Shown here piece by piece: positions 42,524 to 51,762 of a stretch of DNA of 64,000 bases (positions are counted from its first letter, which is position 1; every line of letters starts with the position of its first letter). The position numbers were made by a program, and so were the translations under genes. Source of the DNA: JAHDHW01 sp963793295 (lineage in GTDB: Bacteria > Bacteroidota > Bacteroidia > Chitinophagales > Saprospiraceae); contig CAWBZX010000042.1 in the NCBI GenBank assembly GCA_963793295.1, positions 124,001-188,000 on the forward strand. Reading direction: 5' to 3'. The notes under the pieces are model-generated. The model was not told the origin of the DNA. It worked only from the letters and a program-made list of their open reading frames with translations, and searched no databases.

Positions 42524-43567
42524 TTGATCAATAAAATTATACAGCAGTTAGTTGTTTTGAGTTTTCTGTTTGGGGGTGTTGTTTGTACAAATGCACAGGA
42601 TATTCATTTTTCTCAATTTCAGTTTTCTCCGATGAACATCAATCCTGCATTAACAGGAGTTTTTCCTCAGGATATTAGATTTAGTGGGATCTATCGAAAA
42701 CAATGGCAATCTGTGACGGTTCCCTATCTTACCTTTTCGGGAGCTTATGACGGCAAGTTTTTCCATAAAATCAGTGAAAATGGCTTTTTTGGTGCGGGTA
42801 TTATTTTTAACTACGACAAACAAGGCTATGGTCGATTTGGTGGTCCGGAATTAAAACTAACTCAACTTACCTTAAGTGGCTCTTACACCCAGCGACTAAA
42901 TGATTATAATTACCTGACGGCAGGTTTGCAGGTAGGAACAATCAACCGTGCTTTCGGGGTAGAAGGATTGCAATTTGAAAATCAATATAACGGTGATGTT
43001 TTTGATCCGGATTTAGATAGCAGGGAAGATTTTGACAAAACCAGTATAACTTTTTTGGATTATTCAACCGGACTTAACTGGCACCTTCAAACGGATGCTG
43101 GACTTAGCCTAAATGCGGGCGTTGGGATATTTCATCTTGCTACACCCAAACAAAATTTTTATAATCAGACGGAGTCAAGATTGCCTATGAGATACGCAGT
43201 TAATGTGATTGGAAAAACACCAATAAGCCCATTATTGAATATCCAATTTACTATTTTGTATCAAAGGCAGGGAGTTTACTCTGAAATACTAAGTGGAGCT
43301 GCTGTTGAGTATAAAATAAATGTGACACGTGGAAAGGAACTTTCCGTGCAGATAGGCACCAATTATCGATATGCTGGTGAAAGCGATGCGGTTATTCCTA
43401 CATTTGGCGTAAATTATTTGTTTTGGCAATTAGGGATTAGTTACGATGTTAATATTTCACAATTTAAAGAGGCTACAAATGGCAGTGGCGGTCCCGAAAT
43501 TGCTATTGTTTATACAATTACAAAAGTAAAACCGCCCAAAACATTTAAAGCCTGCCCAATTTTTTAA
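42524..43567 (+). CDS. PorP/SprF family T9SS outer-membrane protein
   Basis: A 347-residue outer-membrane beta-barrel protein of the PorP/SprF family. Signal peptide (VVLSFLFGGVVCTNAQ), then the family opening DIHFSQFQFSPMNINPALTG, followed by FRFSGIYRKQWQSV-like and GAYDGKF segments and repeated strand pairs (GFFGAGIIFNYDKQGYGRFG, YLTAGLQVGTINRAFG, FLDYSTGLNWHL, AVNVIGKTPI). It uses a TTG start at 42524; no in-frame ATG exists before the conserved MNINPALTG. SprF supports secretion and anchoring of SprB adhesin; PorP is T9SS-associated. A PorE-like gene follows 28 bp later, and three type B adhesin genes follow that. Role as their partner is inference. Confidence 0.92.
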   Translation: MINKIIQQLVVLSFLFGGVVCTNAQDIHFSQFQFSPMNINPALTGVFPQDIRFSGIYRKQWQSVTVPYLTFSGAYDGKFFHKISENGFFGAGIIFNYDKQGYGRFGGPELKLTQLTLSGSYTQRLNDYNYLTAGLQVGTINRAFGVEGLQFENQYNGDVFDPDLDSREDFDKTSITFLDYSTGLNWHLQTDAGLSLNAGVGIFHLATPKQNFYNQTESRLPMRYAVNVIGKTPISPLLNIQFTILYQRQGVYSEILSGAAVEYKINVTRGKELSVQIGTNYRYAGESDAVIPTFGVNYLFWQLGISYDVNISQFKEATNGSGGPEIAIVYTITKVKPPKTFKACPIF

Positions 43568-43595
43568 ACAATTCAGAAAACAAAGCTTTTTTTTA

Positions 43596-44180
43596 ATGAA
43601 ATATCCAGTGTTAATTGTTTTGATGATGTTGGTTGGAAACTCATTTTCATACTCCCAGTCTGCTAAAGCCTTTGAAAAGGCAGGGGATAAGGCTTTTTCT
43701 GAGAAAGATTATGGGGCTGCGCTCGAATATTATCGCAATGCGATAGAAATAAATAATAAAAAAATCAGCCTTTCTTATAAATATGCTGAAGTTGCACGTC
43801 TTTTTCATGCTTTTGATTTTGCGGTCGTTTATTATTCCAAAGTTTTAGAAGATGAAAATGAATCCGACTTTCCGTTGACGAATTATTGGCTGGGAATGGT
43901 GAAAAAAAGTATGGGAGAATACAATGAAGCGAAACAATATTTTCAGACTTTTTTAGACAAAAAAATCACTTCTGACGGCATTTACATTGAATCAGCAAAA
44001 ACGGAAATCAAAAGCTGCGATTGGGCATTGGAGATCATTAACAATCAAGCGGAGGATATTGTCATTCAACAGTTAAACAAAAGAGTAAATACACCTTATT
44101 CTGAATTTGGGTCATTGATGAAAGGCGATACTTTGTACTATTCTTCGTTGCGATTTGATAATAAAAATGATGAGACATGA
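43596..44180 (+). CDS. PorE-like TPR/PD40/OmpA protein, N-terminal fragment (frameshift)
   Basis: First 194 residues of a gene that continues in the +1 frame at 44155-45588. A signal peptide (YPVLIVLMMLVGNSFSYSQ) is followed by TPR-like helices (FEKAGDKAFSEKDYGAALEY, YKYAEVARLFHAFDFAVVYY, YWLGMVKKSMGEYNEAKQYF). The first strands of the PD40/WD40-like propeller end in SLMKGDTLYYSSLRFDN before the TGA at 44178. The shift lies between about 44157 and 44178 and is consistent with one inserted base, possibly in or near an A5 run. It sits 28 bp after PorP/SprF, as in T9SS PorE-type modules. Confidence 0.78.
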   Translation: MKYPVLIVLMMLVGNSFSYSQSAKAFEKAGDKAFSEKDYGAALEYYRNAIEINNKKISLSYKYAEVARLFHAFDFAVVYYSKVLEDENESDFPLTNYWLGMVKKSMGEYNEAKQYFQTFLDKKITSDGIYIESAKTEIKSCDWALEIINNQAEDIVIQQLNKRVNTPYSEFGSLMKGDTLYYSSLRFDNKNDET

Positions 44181-45588
44181 TCCACCAAGAAAGATTGCAA
44201 AAGTTTTGATGTCTTTAAGGGGTTCCAAGGGGCGAACAATGAAGCGAAGTTTTAATGAAAATTTAAAACATACAGCTCATACAACTTTTAGTAAAGATGG
44301 TAATAGGATTTATTATACCATTTGTGATTATAAAGAAAATGCTGAAATCCGATGCCAGCTATATTATCGTGAAAAAGACAGTCGAAAGCGATGGGGAAAA
44401 GCCCAAAAAATGCCCGAAGATATCAATTTATCCGATTACACTTTTACCCATCCAAATATTGGAACTAATGAAAAGACTGGTGAAGAAACTCTATATTTTG
44501 TTTCTAATCGACCTGGAGGAAAAGGAAAGCTAGATATCTGGTATTGCACTGTCCTGAAAAACGGAAAATTTTCGGAGGTTAAGAATATTAACAAAATTAA
44601 TACAGCTGAAAACGATATTACCCCTTTTTATCAGAATACTACCCAGACCTTGTTTTTCAGCTCGGATGGCTATCGAAGTATGGGTGGATACGATATTTAT
44701 AAAACCAAAATAAATGATGATGAATTGACTGAACCTGAGCACACGGGCTATCCTTTAAACAGCAGTTATAACGATGTATATTTTACGATAAATAAGGATT
44801 CAACTCTGGCCTATTTTTCTTCCAATCGATTGGGTTCAATGTACTTGGATGAGACAAACAAATCCTGTTGTAATGATATTTATAAAGTCACTTTTAAAAC
44901 TACAGATTCTATTGATTTAATTCCTCCGGTTGATGACAGCCTGACTTTGGTGTTTGAAATTCCGGATCCAGAACCTATTCCACCGGATCCTACGGAAGAA
45001 ATACCTCCGTCTACCCTCGAGGATTTTTTGCCTCTGGCTTTATATTTTGATAATGATGAACCGGATAAAAGGACACGGCGTACAATCACCAAGAAAAGTT
45101 ATGCCGAAACTTTTATGAAATATTATGATCGTAAACGTGACTTTGTAAATGAGTTTTCAAGTGGCGTACCTGAAGGAGAAAGAACAGCAGCCAAAATAAA
45201 TATAAATCTCTTCTTTGAAAATAAAGTAAAAAGAGGGTTTGATTATCTTGATTTGTTTTCCCAAATATTGTTACAACGCCTTGAAGAAGGGGAGAAGGTT
45301 GAAATTTTTGTAAAAGGCTTTACCAGTCCTAGAGCAAAAAGTGATTACAATCTTCACTTAGGGAAAAGAAGGATCAGCAGCGTCAAAAATCATTTTAAAA
45401 CCTATAATAACAGTGTTTTTCAGTCATATCTTGAAAAAGGGCAACTGATTATTTCTGAACGATCATTTGGAGAAACAACTGTCGCCGAAGGGGTAAATGA
45501 TGACCTCGAAAATCAACGTCTTTCTATATATAGTGTTGAAGCTTCACTAGAGCGAAGGGTTGAAATTGTCGAAATAAAGCGGGAATAA
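44155..45588 (+). CDS. PorE-like protein, PD40 and OmpA_C part (frameshift continuation)
   Basis: Continuation of the preceding gene in the +1 frame; the apparent start (MIIKMMRHDPPRK) is an artefact of frame, and the real coding begins around HDPPRKIAKVLM. It carries the rest of the PD40-like propeller (TTFSKDGNRIYYTICDY, LYFVSNRPGGKGKLDIWY, LFFSSDGYRSMGGYDIY, LAYFSSNRLGSMYLDE) and a linker (~265-305, Pro-rich). The C-terminal OmpA-like peptidoglycan-binding domain reads KVEIFVKGFTSPRAKSDYNL and HLGKRRISSVKNHF. Such proteins tie the T9SS outer-membrane machinery to peptidoglycan. If the frameshift is real, this function would be lost here. Confidence 0.8.
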   Translation: MIIKMMRHDPPRKIAKVLMSLRGSKGRTMKRSFNENLKHTAHTTFSKDGNRIYYTICDYKENAEIRCQLYYREKDSRKRWGKAQKMPEDINLSDYTFTHPNIGTNEKTGEETLYFVSNRPGGKGKLDIWYCTVLKNGKFSEVKNINKINTAENDITPFYQNTTQTLFFSSDGYRSMGGYDIYKTKINDDELTEPEHTGYPLNSSYNDVYFTINKDSTLAYFSSNRLGSMYLDETNKSCCNDIYKVTFKTTDSIDLIPPVDDSLTLVFEIPDPEPIPPDPTEEIPPSTLEDFLPLALYFDNDEPDKRTRRTITKKSYAETFMKYYDRKRDFVNEFSSGVPEGERTAAKININLFFENKVKRGFDYLDLFSQILLQRLEEGEKVEIFVKGFTSPRAKSDYNLHLGKRRISSVKNHFKTYNNSVFQSYLEKGQLIISERSFGETTVAEGVNDDLENQRLSIYSVEASLERRVEIVEIKRE

Positions 45589-45678
45589 AAATACTTCTTT
45601 CAGCCTACCTTATATATACAAATTGTCTATTGTGTAAATTACTGTATTTCATAGATAAACACTACTGAAATATGTGTA

Positions 45679-45686
45679 TAATTTTG
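45679..45686 (+). promoter_or_regulatory. Candidate -7 promoter element for first giant adhesin
   Basis: TAATTTTG matches TAnnTTTG, giving a leader of about 130 bases before ATG 45821. No clear -33 TTG was seen. Confidence 0.4.
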
Positions 45687-45820
45687 GAATGAATATTGAT
45701 TCTTTTCAGATGAATAAATCAATAGAATACAGCTCTATAGCTAAAAATACACAAGTCCCCCCTCAATTTGTGATGAACGAGAGTCATCACGTAATTTAAT
45801 TATAAAACTGATTCAAGGTA

Positions 45821-48800
45821 ATGATGAAACATTTACGTCCAGTACTTTTGACATTGTTTTCAATTCCTGTCCTAAGTAGCCTGCATAGCCAAGTCACCGC
45901 CGATTTTACTTACAGTGCTACTTCTGGTTGCGGCTCTCTTCAAGTGTCGTTTTGTGATAATTCTGTGTCTTCTTCGGGGAATATTGTTTCCTGGTCATGG
46001 GATTTGGGTGGAGCCTCATCAAGCCTTGAATGCCCAGGAAGAGTATTTGGGATTCCGGGTACTTACGACGTATGTTTGACTGTGATAGATAACAATGGCA
46101 TTTCCGATACAAAGTGCATGACAGATCTTATCACTGTTTATAATTTACCAGAACCTGATTTTTTTGCTACTCCAGTTGAAGGTTGCGCTCCGGCGCAGAT
46201 ATCATTTACAGATTTATCGACATCACAAGATGGACTAATTGAAAATTGGCTCTGGGGTCTAGGAGGATCGTGTGGAACTATATTCACAACGAATCCAGGA
46301 GTTCCTGCTGCAATTTGCACTTATGATATTCCAGATGATTATACAATAAGTTTGACAGTTACTGATGAAAATGGATGTGTGAATACAAAAACTAAAACGG
46401 ATTATTTAATCATTTCACCAGCACCGGAAGCTTTATTTTCTACAATTGATACTTTTGGTTGTTCCCCTCCCTATACAGCTACATTTACAAATAATAGCCC
46501 TGTCACCACCGGAATTGATTTCCACTGGGATTTTGGACCAGGTAATGGAACATATGATGGTGTTAATCCACCTCCGGTCAGTTTTAATTCAAGCGGATCT
46601 AATTCAGTGACCTTAATTGCTACGAGTACGAATTCTAACTGTAGCGATACCTTTTCGATAGAGAATGTGGTTGAAGTGGGCTATAATGTTGATTTTGATT
46701 TTACTCCTGATAGTGGCTGCGAAGATATGATCGTTTCATTTACAGACCTTTCCTCAGAAGTGGCTGACAGTGTTATTTGGGATTTTGGAGACGGTAACTT
46801 TTCAAATGATCCAAATCCTACTCACCAATATTCAAATGCTGGATGTTATTTTGTGAAATTAACCAGAGAAATTGGAGGCTGTTGGTCAGAAAGATTTTCG
46901 TCAACTTGTATTAATGTCGAAACTCCTCCCGCTGTCACTTACAACAATGACAATAATGTTGGGTGTACGCTACCACATGTTGTAAATTTTGCAGGTACTT
47001 CTTTTAGTGCAGTTAGTTGGGAATGGGACTTTGGTGATGGTACAAGCAGTACCTTACAAAACCCTGTGCATGTTTATAATTCATTCGGAGATTATCCGGT
47101 TACTTTAACGGTATCAAATGCGAGTGGATGTGAAAATTCTATAACACTTAATACAATTGAAGTCCAACCTGTGCAAGCACAAATGATTGATGATCAAATA
47201 GAAGGTTGTGCTCCAATGACTATAACTTTAGGTGATAACTCTTCAAGCGTCACCTCGATAGTTAGTTGGTCCTGGCAAATGGTAACAACATCAAGTACAT
47301 ATATTTCATCTTCACCCTCACCAACTTTTACCATCAATGATATTGGAGTTTTTGATGTCCAATTAACAGTAACTAATACCTTGGGTTGTACAGATACACA
47401 AATATTTTCAGGAGCGGTTAGCGTTGGATCAATTCCAAACTTAGCATTCTCAGCTACTCCTGTGGAAAGTTGTGTTGAACAGCCGATTACATTTACAGAT
47501 CTTTCTGATGCTACAGTAGATTTTTGGTACTGGGATTTTGGCGATGGCAATGACTCCGATCTAACTGATCCGATTCATTTTTATTTGGATACTGGTTACT
47601 ATGATGTAAACTTGATTGCTTCTCATAACGGATGTGTAAATTCGATTACTTATTCTGATTACATTCATATTACTGCTCCTGTTTCAAAGTATAATATCAT
47701 AAAATTTTGTGATAATACTTATCAAAGAAAGTTTAAAAATAATGCCATTGGCGCTGATTCAATATTTTGGGACTTTGGTGTTATTGGCATTGATACAGAT
47801 ACATCAATGCAGGCAAATCCGGAGTTTATTTATCCGGATACCGGATATTATTATGTAACACAAACAGTATTCAATTACACGACAGGCTGCCAGCATTCCA
47901 AAACAGAGGAAATTCATATCACTGATCCAAAAGCTGATTTTTCGCTTTCAAGCAATCAGGGCTGTGTTCCAATGACGGTGTCATTAATTGACAACTCCAA
48001 TTTTGCAAAATCTTATACCTGGAGTAGTCCGACAGGCGTTATTTCAGACTCCAATATTTCAGATCCTACAATCAATTTCGATACTCCGGGAATACATTCG
48101 GATATTCAACTTATCATAAAAGATGAAAATAATTGTAGAGATACTTTTGTCCTTACAGATCAAATATTTGTCAATGAAATCAATCCCGGAATAATTGTAG
48201 ATCCGGCTTCTGGATGCCCAACTTTGAATGTTTCTTTTAGCGATGCTTCATCAAACCTTTTTGCAAATAATATATCCTGGGATTGGACTTTTGGAAACAA
48301 TCTTGGAACATCAAATATTGAAAATCCAAGTTTTTCATTTGTTGATGTAGGAAATTATGATGTTGATTTAACAATAACAGATGATTGGGGTTGCACCGCC
48401 TCAACAACTTTTGACAATGCGGTTCAGGTTAGTTCGGCAACAGCATTCTTCGATGCGGACAACATAGGTTGTACTTCTGCAGGAATTTCATTTAATAATT
48501 TCTCAGATGGAGCGGGTTTATCTTATTCCTGGGATTTTGGAGATGGAAGTCCATTGTCAACAGAAGAATCTCCATCACATTTTTATATGAATGAAGGAAC
48601 CTTCACTGTTTGCTTAACAATAACGGATGTAAATTCTTGTGAAAGTACGATGTGTTTAGATAATTATGTTGAAATTGTTGACCCTGCGGCAGCATTTACT
48701 TTAGATAACAATTTTGCATCTTGTCCGCCTCTCACTGTTAATTTTCAAAATCTTTCGTTAAACGCAACTGATTACTTGTGGGATTTTGGAGATGGAAGTG

Positions 48801-51418
48801 GTTTATCAAATTTGCCAAATCCAACGCATGTTTATACGATTCCGGGTTCTTTTGAAGTCATGTTGATCGCTTCAAATTCACCTAACTGTCATGACACCTT
48901 GATTCTTGATAATTTGGTGATATTAGATGGTCCTGTTGGAGAATATTCATATTCAGTTGACTCAACATGTGCTCCAGCGGAGATTACCTTTATGGCAAGT
49001 TCGGTGGCAAATTATAAATATACCTGGGATTTTGGAAATGGAGATTTAAGTTCTAATCCAAATTATATTTTATCGGATACTTTTACATACGTTTATAACG
49101 AACCGGGTGTTTTTACCCCAACGCTAAGTTTAGAAAATGCGACGGGTTGTTTCCGAACTTTACCTGAGATTGGATCTATTTATGTTTCAACTTTACAAAG
49201 TGAATTCCAAGCCTCTGATACATTGCTTTGCGATGATAATGTTCCAATTACTTTTTACAACTTCAGTAATTCGGTCAACAATTTAACAACTGTTGATTGG
49301 ATCTTTGAGGGTGGTAACCCTACGAATAGTAGTAACTTTGAAGAGGTGGTTAGCTTTAATAATGCCGGTAGTTTTGATGTTACGATGATTGTTAGTAATG
49401 GATTTTGTACCGATACGCTTTATAAAGAAGATTATATCAATATTGGCCCAAAACCGGAAGCTGATTTTCAGATTTCAGTTTTAGAAGGATGTGAACCCTT
49501 GTCTATTACATTTACTGACATATCAACTATTTCAAGTGGAACTATTGATGGATGGGATTGGGATTTTGCTGATGGAAATGGTTCTAATCAGGCAAATCCG
49601 ACTTATGTTTTTTCTGCAGGGATGAATACTCCGGTTACCTTGATTGCAAGTTCTGAGGAAGGTTGTACTGATACATTGACGCAAACAGTTGATATTTATG
49701 ATGCAACAGCTGTTAGTTTAACTGAAAACCAAGTTATTTGCCAAGGGGAACAAGCTTTTCTACAAGCTCAGATATTGGGAGATACGACAGGAGTGGCCTA
49801 TTCCTGGTCACCTTCCACGGGGTTGAGTTGCACGGATTGTTTAAATCCAATAGCTACGCCAACTGATACCATTACTTATACTTTTAGTTTAACAAATGCA
49901 GGAGGTTGTGTTACGAATAGTGAAGTTACTGTTATTGTAAAACCTTATGCTATTCCTGTTGTCCAAATAACTCCCGACACGACAATTTGTGCAAATGACG
50001 TGATCCAATTATATGTAAATGGAGGAAGTAATGTTTATAGTTATAATTGGGATAGTTCACAGCCCGGATTAAGCTGTTATGAGTCCTGTTTCAACCCAAT
50101 TGCTGCTCCTTCAGATACAACCACATATGTAGTTACGGTAACTAATGAATACGGCTGTAGCAATCAGGGGGCTGTCACCATTAATATTTTAGATGAAACT
50201 CAACCTTTTCTTGGAACTGATCGAACGATTTGTGAAGGAGGTAATACACAGCTGAACACATCAATCGGGAATAACCCTATTTGGTTAGTATCCAATGGTT
50301 TGAGTTGTACAAATTGCCCTAATCCAATAGCGTCACCGGTTGAAGAAACTACTTATTACGTGCAAGTTACTACAGATTATGGCTGTGAAATTTACGATAC
50401 ACTGGTTGTAAATATTATGACTACCGATGACCTTGAAGCAGGCGAAAACCTTGAAGTTTGCAGAGGAGAAACTATTGAATTAAATGGAGTAGGAGAGGGA
50501 ACTGTACTTTGGAGTCCTAATATTAATATGAACAATGCGAATACCTACAATCCTGAAGTAACACCAACGACAAACACCACCTATTTTATGGCAGTAACAA
50601 ATGGAGATTGTACATTAAGGGATTCCCTGAGAGTTACCGTAACAGATAAAACAGATATAGACCTTGAAGATGTTACCATTTGTGAAGGAGAAGAAGTAGA
50701 ATTGATGGTTGAGGGAAGAGCTGATACCTACAATTGGTCTCCTTCTGCTGAACTCTCAAGTTTGGTCATTGAAAATCCTGTTGCATCACCATCGAGCACA
50801 GCTACATTTACAGTCGTTGCTTCGATTGCGACTTGTCAGCCTGATACTGAGTCAGTAGTCGTCAATGTAATACCTGCACCTATAATTTCTTTAAATAATA
50901 CTGTTAATTATTTCCCAGGACAAGACGTTGAACTTGATGTTTCTGTTATTGGACAAGGAGTTTATGCATACAATTGGTCGCCAAATACAGATATAAGTTG
51001 CATTACCTGCCCTAATCCTGTTGTAACTCCAGGAGGATCAGAAAGTTATATCGTTATTGTAACAGATATCGACACTGGATGCAGTTCGGAGGAACGTGTT
51101 CAGTTAAATATTCTAGAAGAATGCCCCGAAGAACTCATTTCCGTTCCAAATATTTTTACACCTAACAATGATGGCGTTAATGACAGGCTCGAAATATATC
51201 TTTCTTCTTCTTTAAGTAATGAAATCTATAGTTTTCGAATTTTTAACAGATGGGGTACTTTGGTTTTTGAAACGACGGAGAGTAATAAAGGTTGGGATGG
51301 CACTTTTAAAGGACGTAACATGCAGGAAGGTGTTTATATTTATGTAGTTGAAGCACCTTGTGATCTAGAAGGAGGCAGGATTATTAAGAAAGGAGATTTT
51401 GTACTCTTGCGTAAATAA
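45821..51418 (+). CDS. Giant PKD-domain adhesin, copy 1, T9SS type B sorting domain
   Basis: A 1865-residue exported surface protein. Signal peptide MMKHLRPVLLTLFSIPVLSSLHSQ, then 15 PKD-like domains (each opening with a strand ending G-C-x-P/S and a W-x-W-D-F/L-G core, e.g. SWSWDLGG, SWEWDFGDG). Six Ig-like domains follow, with D-x-x-I-C-x-G-x-x-V-x-L and N-G-L-S-C-x-x-C-x-N-P-I-A motifs. The C-terminal type B/gliding-motility-associated sorting domain has VPNIFTPNNDGVNDRLEIY and FRIFNRWGTLVFE, ending at VLLRK. Cysteines occur in even numbers (2 or 4) per PKD domain, suggesting disulfides. SprB-like export and adhesion are inferred. Confidence 0.94.
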   Translation: MMKHLRPVLLTLFSIPVLSSLHSQVTADFTYSATSGCGSLQVSFCDNSVSSSGNIVSWSWDLGGASSSLECPGRVFGIPGTYDVCLTVIDNNGISDTKCMTDLITVYNLPEPDFFATPVEGCAPAQISFTDLSTSQDGLIENWLWGLGGSCGTIFTTNPGVPAAICTYDIPDDYTISLTVTDENGCVNTKTKTDYLIISPAPEALFSTIDTFGCSPPYTATFTNNSPVTTGIDFHWDFGPGNGTYDGVNPPPVSFNSSGSNSVTLIATSTNSNCSDTFSIENVVEVGYNVDFDFTPDSGCEDMIVSFTDLSSEVADSVIWDFGDGNFSNDPNPTHQYSNAGCYFVKLTREIGGCWSERFSSTCINVETPPAVTYNNDNNVGCTLPHVVNFAGTSFSAVSWEWDFGDGTSSTLQNPVHVYNSFGDYPVTLTVSNASGCENSITLNTIEVQPVQAQMIDDQIEGCAPMTITLGDNSSSVTSIVSWSWQMVTTSSTYISSSPSPTFTINDIGVFDVQLTVTNTLGCTDTQIFSGAVSVGSIPNLAFSATPVESCVEQPITFTDLSDATVDFWYWDFGDGNDSDLTDPIHFYLDTGYYDVNLIASHNGCVNSITYSDYIHITAPVSKYNIIKFCDNTYQRKFKNNAIGADSIFWDFGVIGIDTDTSMQANPEFIYPDTGYYYVTQTVFNYTTGCQHSKTEEIHITDPKADFSLSSNQGCVPMTVSLIDNSNFAKSYTWSSPTGVISDSNISDPTINFDTPGIHSDIQLIIKDENNCRDTFVLTDQIFVNEINPGIIVDPASGCPTLNVSFSDASSNLFANNISWDWTFGNNLGTSNIENPSFSFVDVGNYDVDLTITDDWGCTASTTFDNAVQVSSATAFFDADNIGCTSAGISFNNFSDGAGLSYSWDFGDGSPLSTEESPSHFYMNEGTFTVCLTITDVNSCESTMCLDNYVEIVDPAAAFTLDNNFASCPPLTVNFQNLSLNATDYLWDFGDGSGLSNLPNPTHVYTIPGSFEVMLIASNSPNCHDTLILDNLVILDGPVGEYSYSVDSTCAPAEITFMASSVANYKYTWDFGNGDLSSNPNYILSDTFTYVYNEPGVFTPTLSLENATGCFRTLPEIGSIYVSTLQSEFQASDTLLCDDNVPITFYNFSNSVNNLTTVDWIFEGGNPTNSSNFEEVVSFNNAGSFDVTMIVSNGFCTDTLYKEDYINIGPKPEADFQISVLEGCEPLSITFTDISTISSGTIDGWDWDFADGNGSNQANPTYVFSAGMNTPVTLIASSEEGCTDTLTQTVDIYDATAVSLTENQVICQGEQAFLQAQILGDTTGVAYSWSPSTGLSCTDCLNPIATPTDTITYTFSLTNAGGCVTNSEVTVIVKPYAIPVVQITPDTTICANDVIQLYVNGGSNVYSYNWDSSQPGLSCYESCFNPIAAPSDTTTYVVTVTNEYGCSNQGAVTINILDETQPFLGTDRTICEGGNTQLNTSIGNNPIWLVSNGLSCTNCPNPIASPVEETTYYVQVTTDYGCEIYDTLVVNIMTTDDLEAGENLEVCRGETIELNGVGEGTVLWSPNINMNNANTYNPEVTPTTNTTYFMAVTNGDCTLRDSLRVTVTDKTDIDLEDVTICEGEEVELMVEGRADTYNWSPSAELSSLVIENPVASPSSTATFTVVASIATCQPDTESVVVNVIPAPIISLNNTVNYFPGQDVELDVSVIGQGVYAYNWSPNTDISCITCPNPVVTPGGSESYIVIVTDIDTGCSSEERVQLNILEECPEELISVPNIFTPNNDGVNDRLEIYLSSSLSNEIYSFRIFNRWGTLVFETTESNKGWDGTFKGRNMQEGVYIYVVEAPCDLEGGRIIKKGDFVLLRK

Positions 51419-51440
51419 TTTAGTAACTCATGTTTTTTAA

Positions 51441-51474
51441 AAAGGCTCATCCGTAAAGCGGATGAGCCTTTTTT
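51441..51474 (+). terminator. Terminator after adhesin copy 1
   Basis: Perfect inverted repeat AAAGGCTCATCCG (51441-51453) with CGGATGAGCCTTT (51459-51471), five-base loop, then T run to 51474. It separates copy 1 from copy 2. Confidence 0.93.
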
Positions 51475-51762
51475 GATTCTGACCATTGATAAATGACTTT
51501 TAGTGATTGCAATTTGGTGGATTAAAATGGCTTGGTTCAAGCAGATTTATAAGGTGATCAGGATTAAAAATGAGTTTTTTTTGAAAAATATGTGACAATA
51601 GACTTTTAAGTAAACACTTCAAAATCATTACTATGTTATTGATAAACAGTTATTTAGATTGTTTATATGTTGTTATAACTAAATGTTTTATATATGATAT
51701 TCGGCATCACTTTTGGCATATGCAAATTGAATAATTTAAGAATCAGAGCAACAAAGAAGCAT

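Noticed and set aside
44155..44180. Programmed +1 frameshift in the PorE-like gene
   Set aside because: No RF2-type CTTTGA slip site or upstream SD-like stimulator was seen; a base insertion is simpler. Kept only as an open alternative in the findings.
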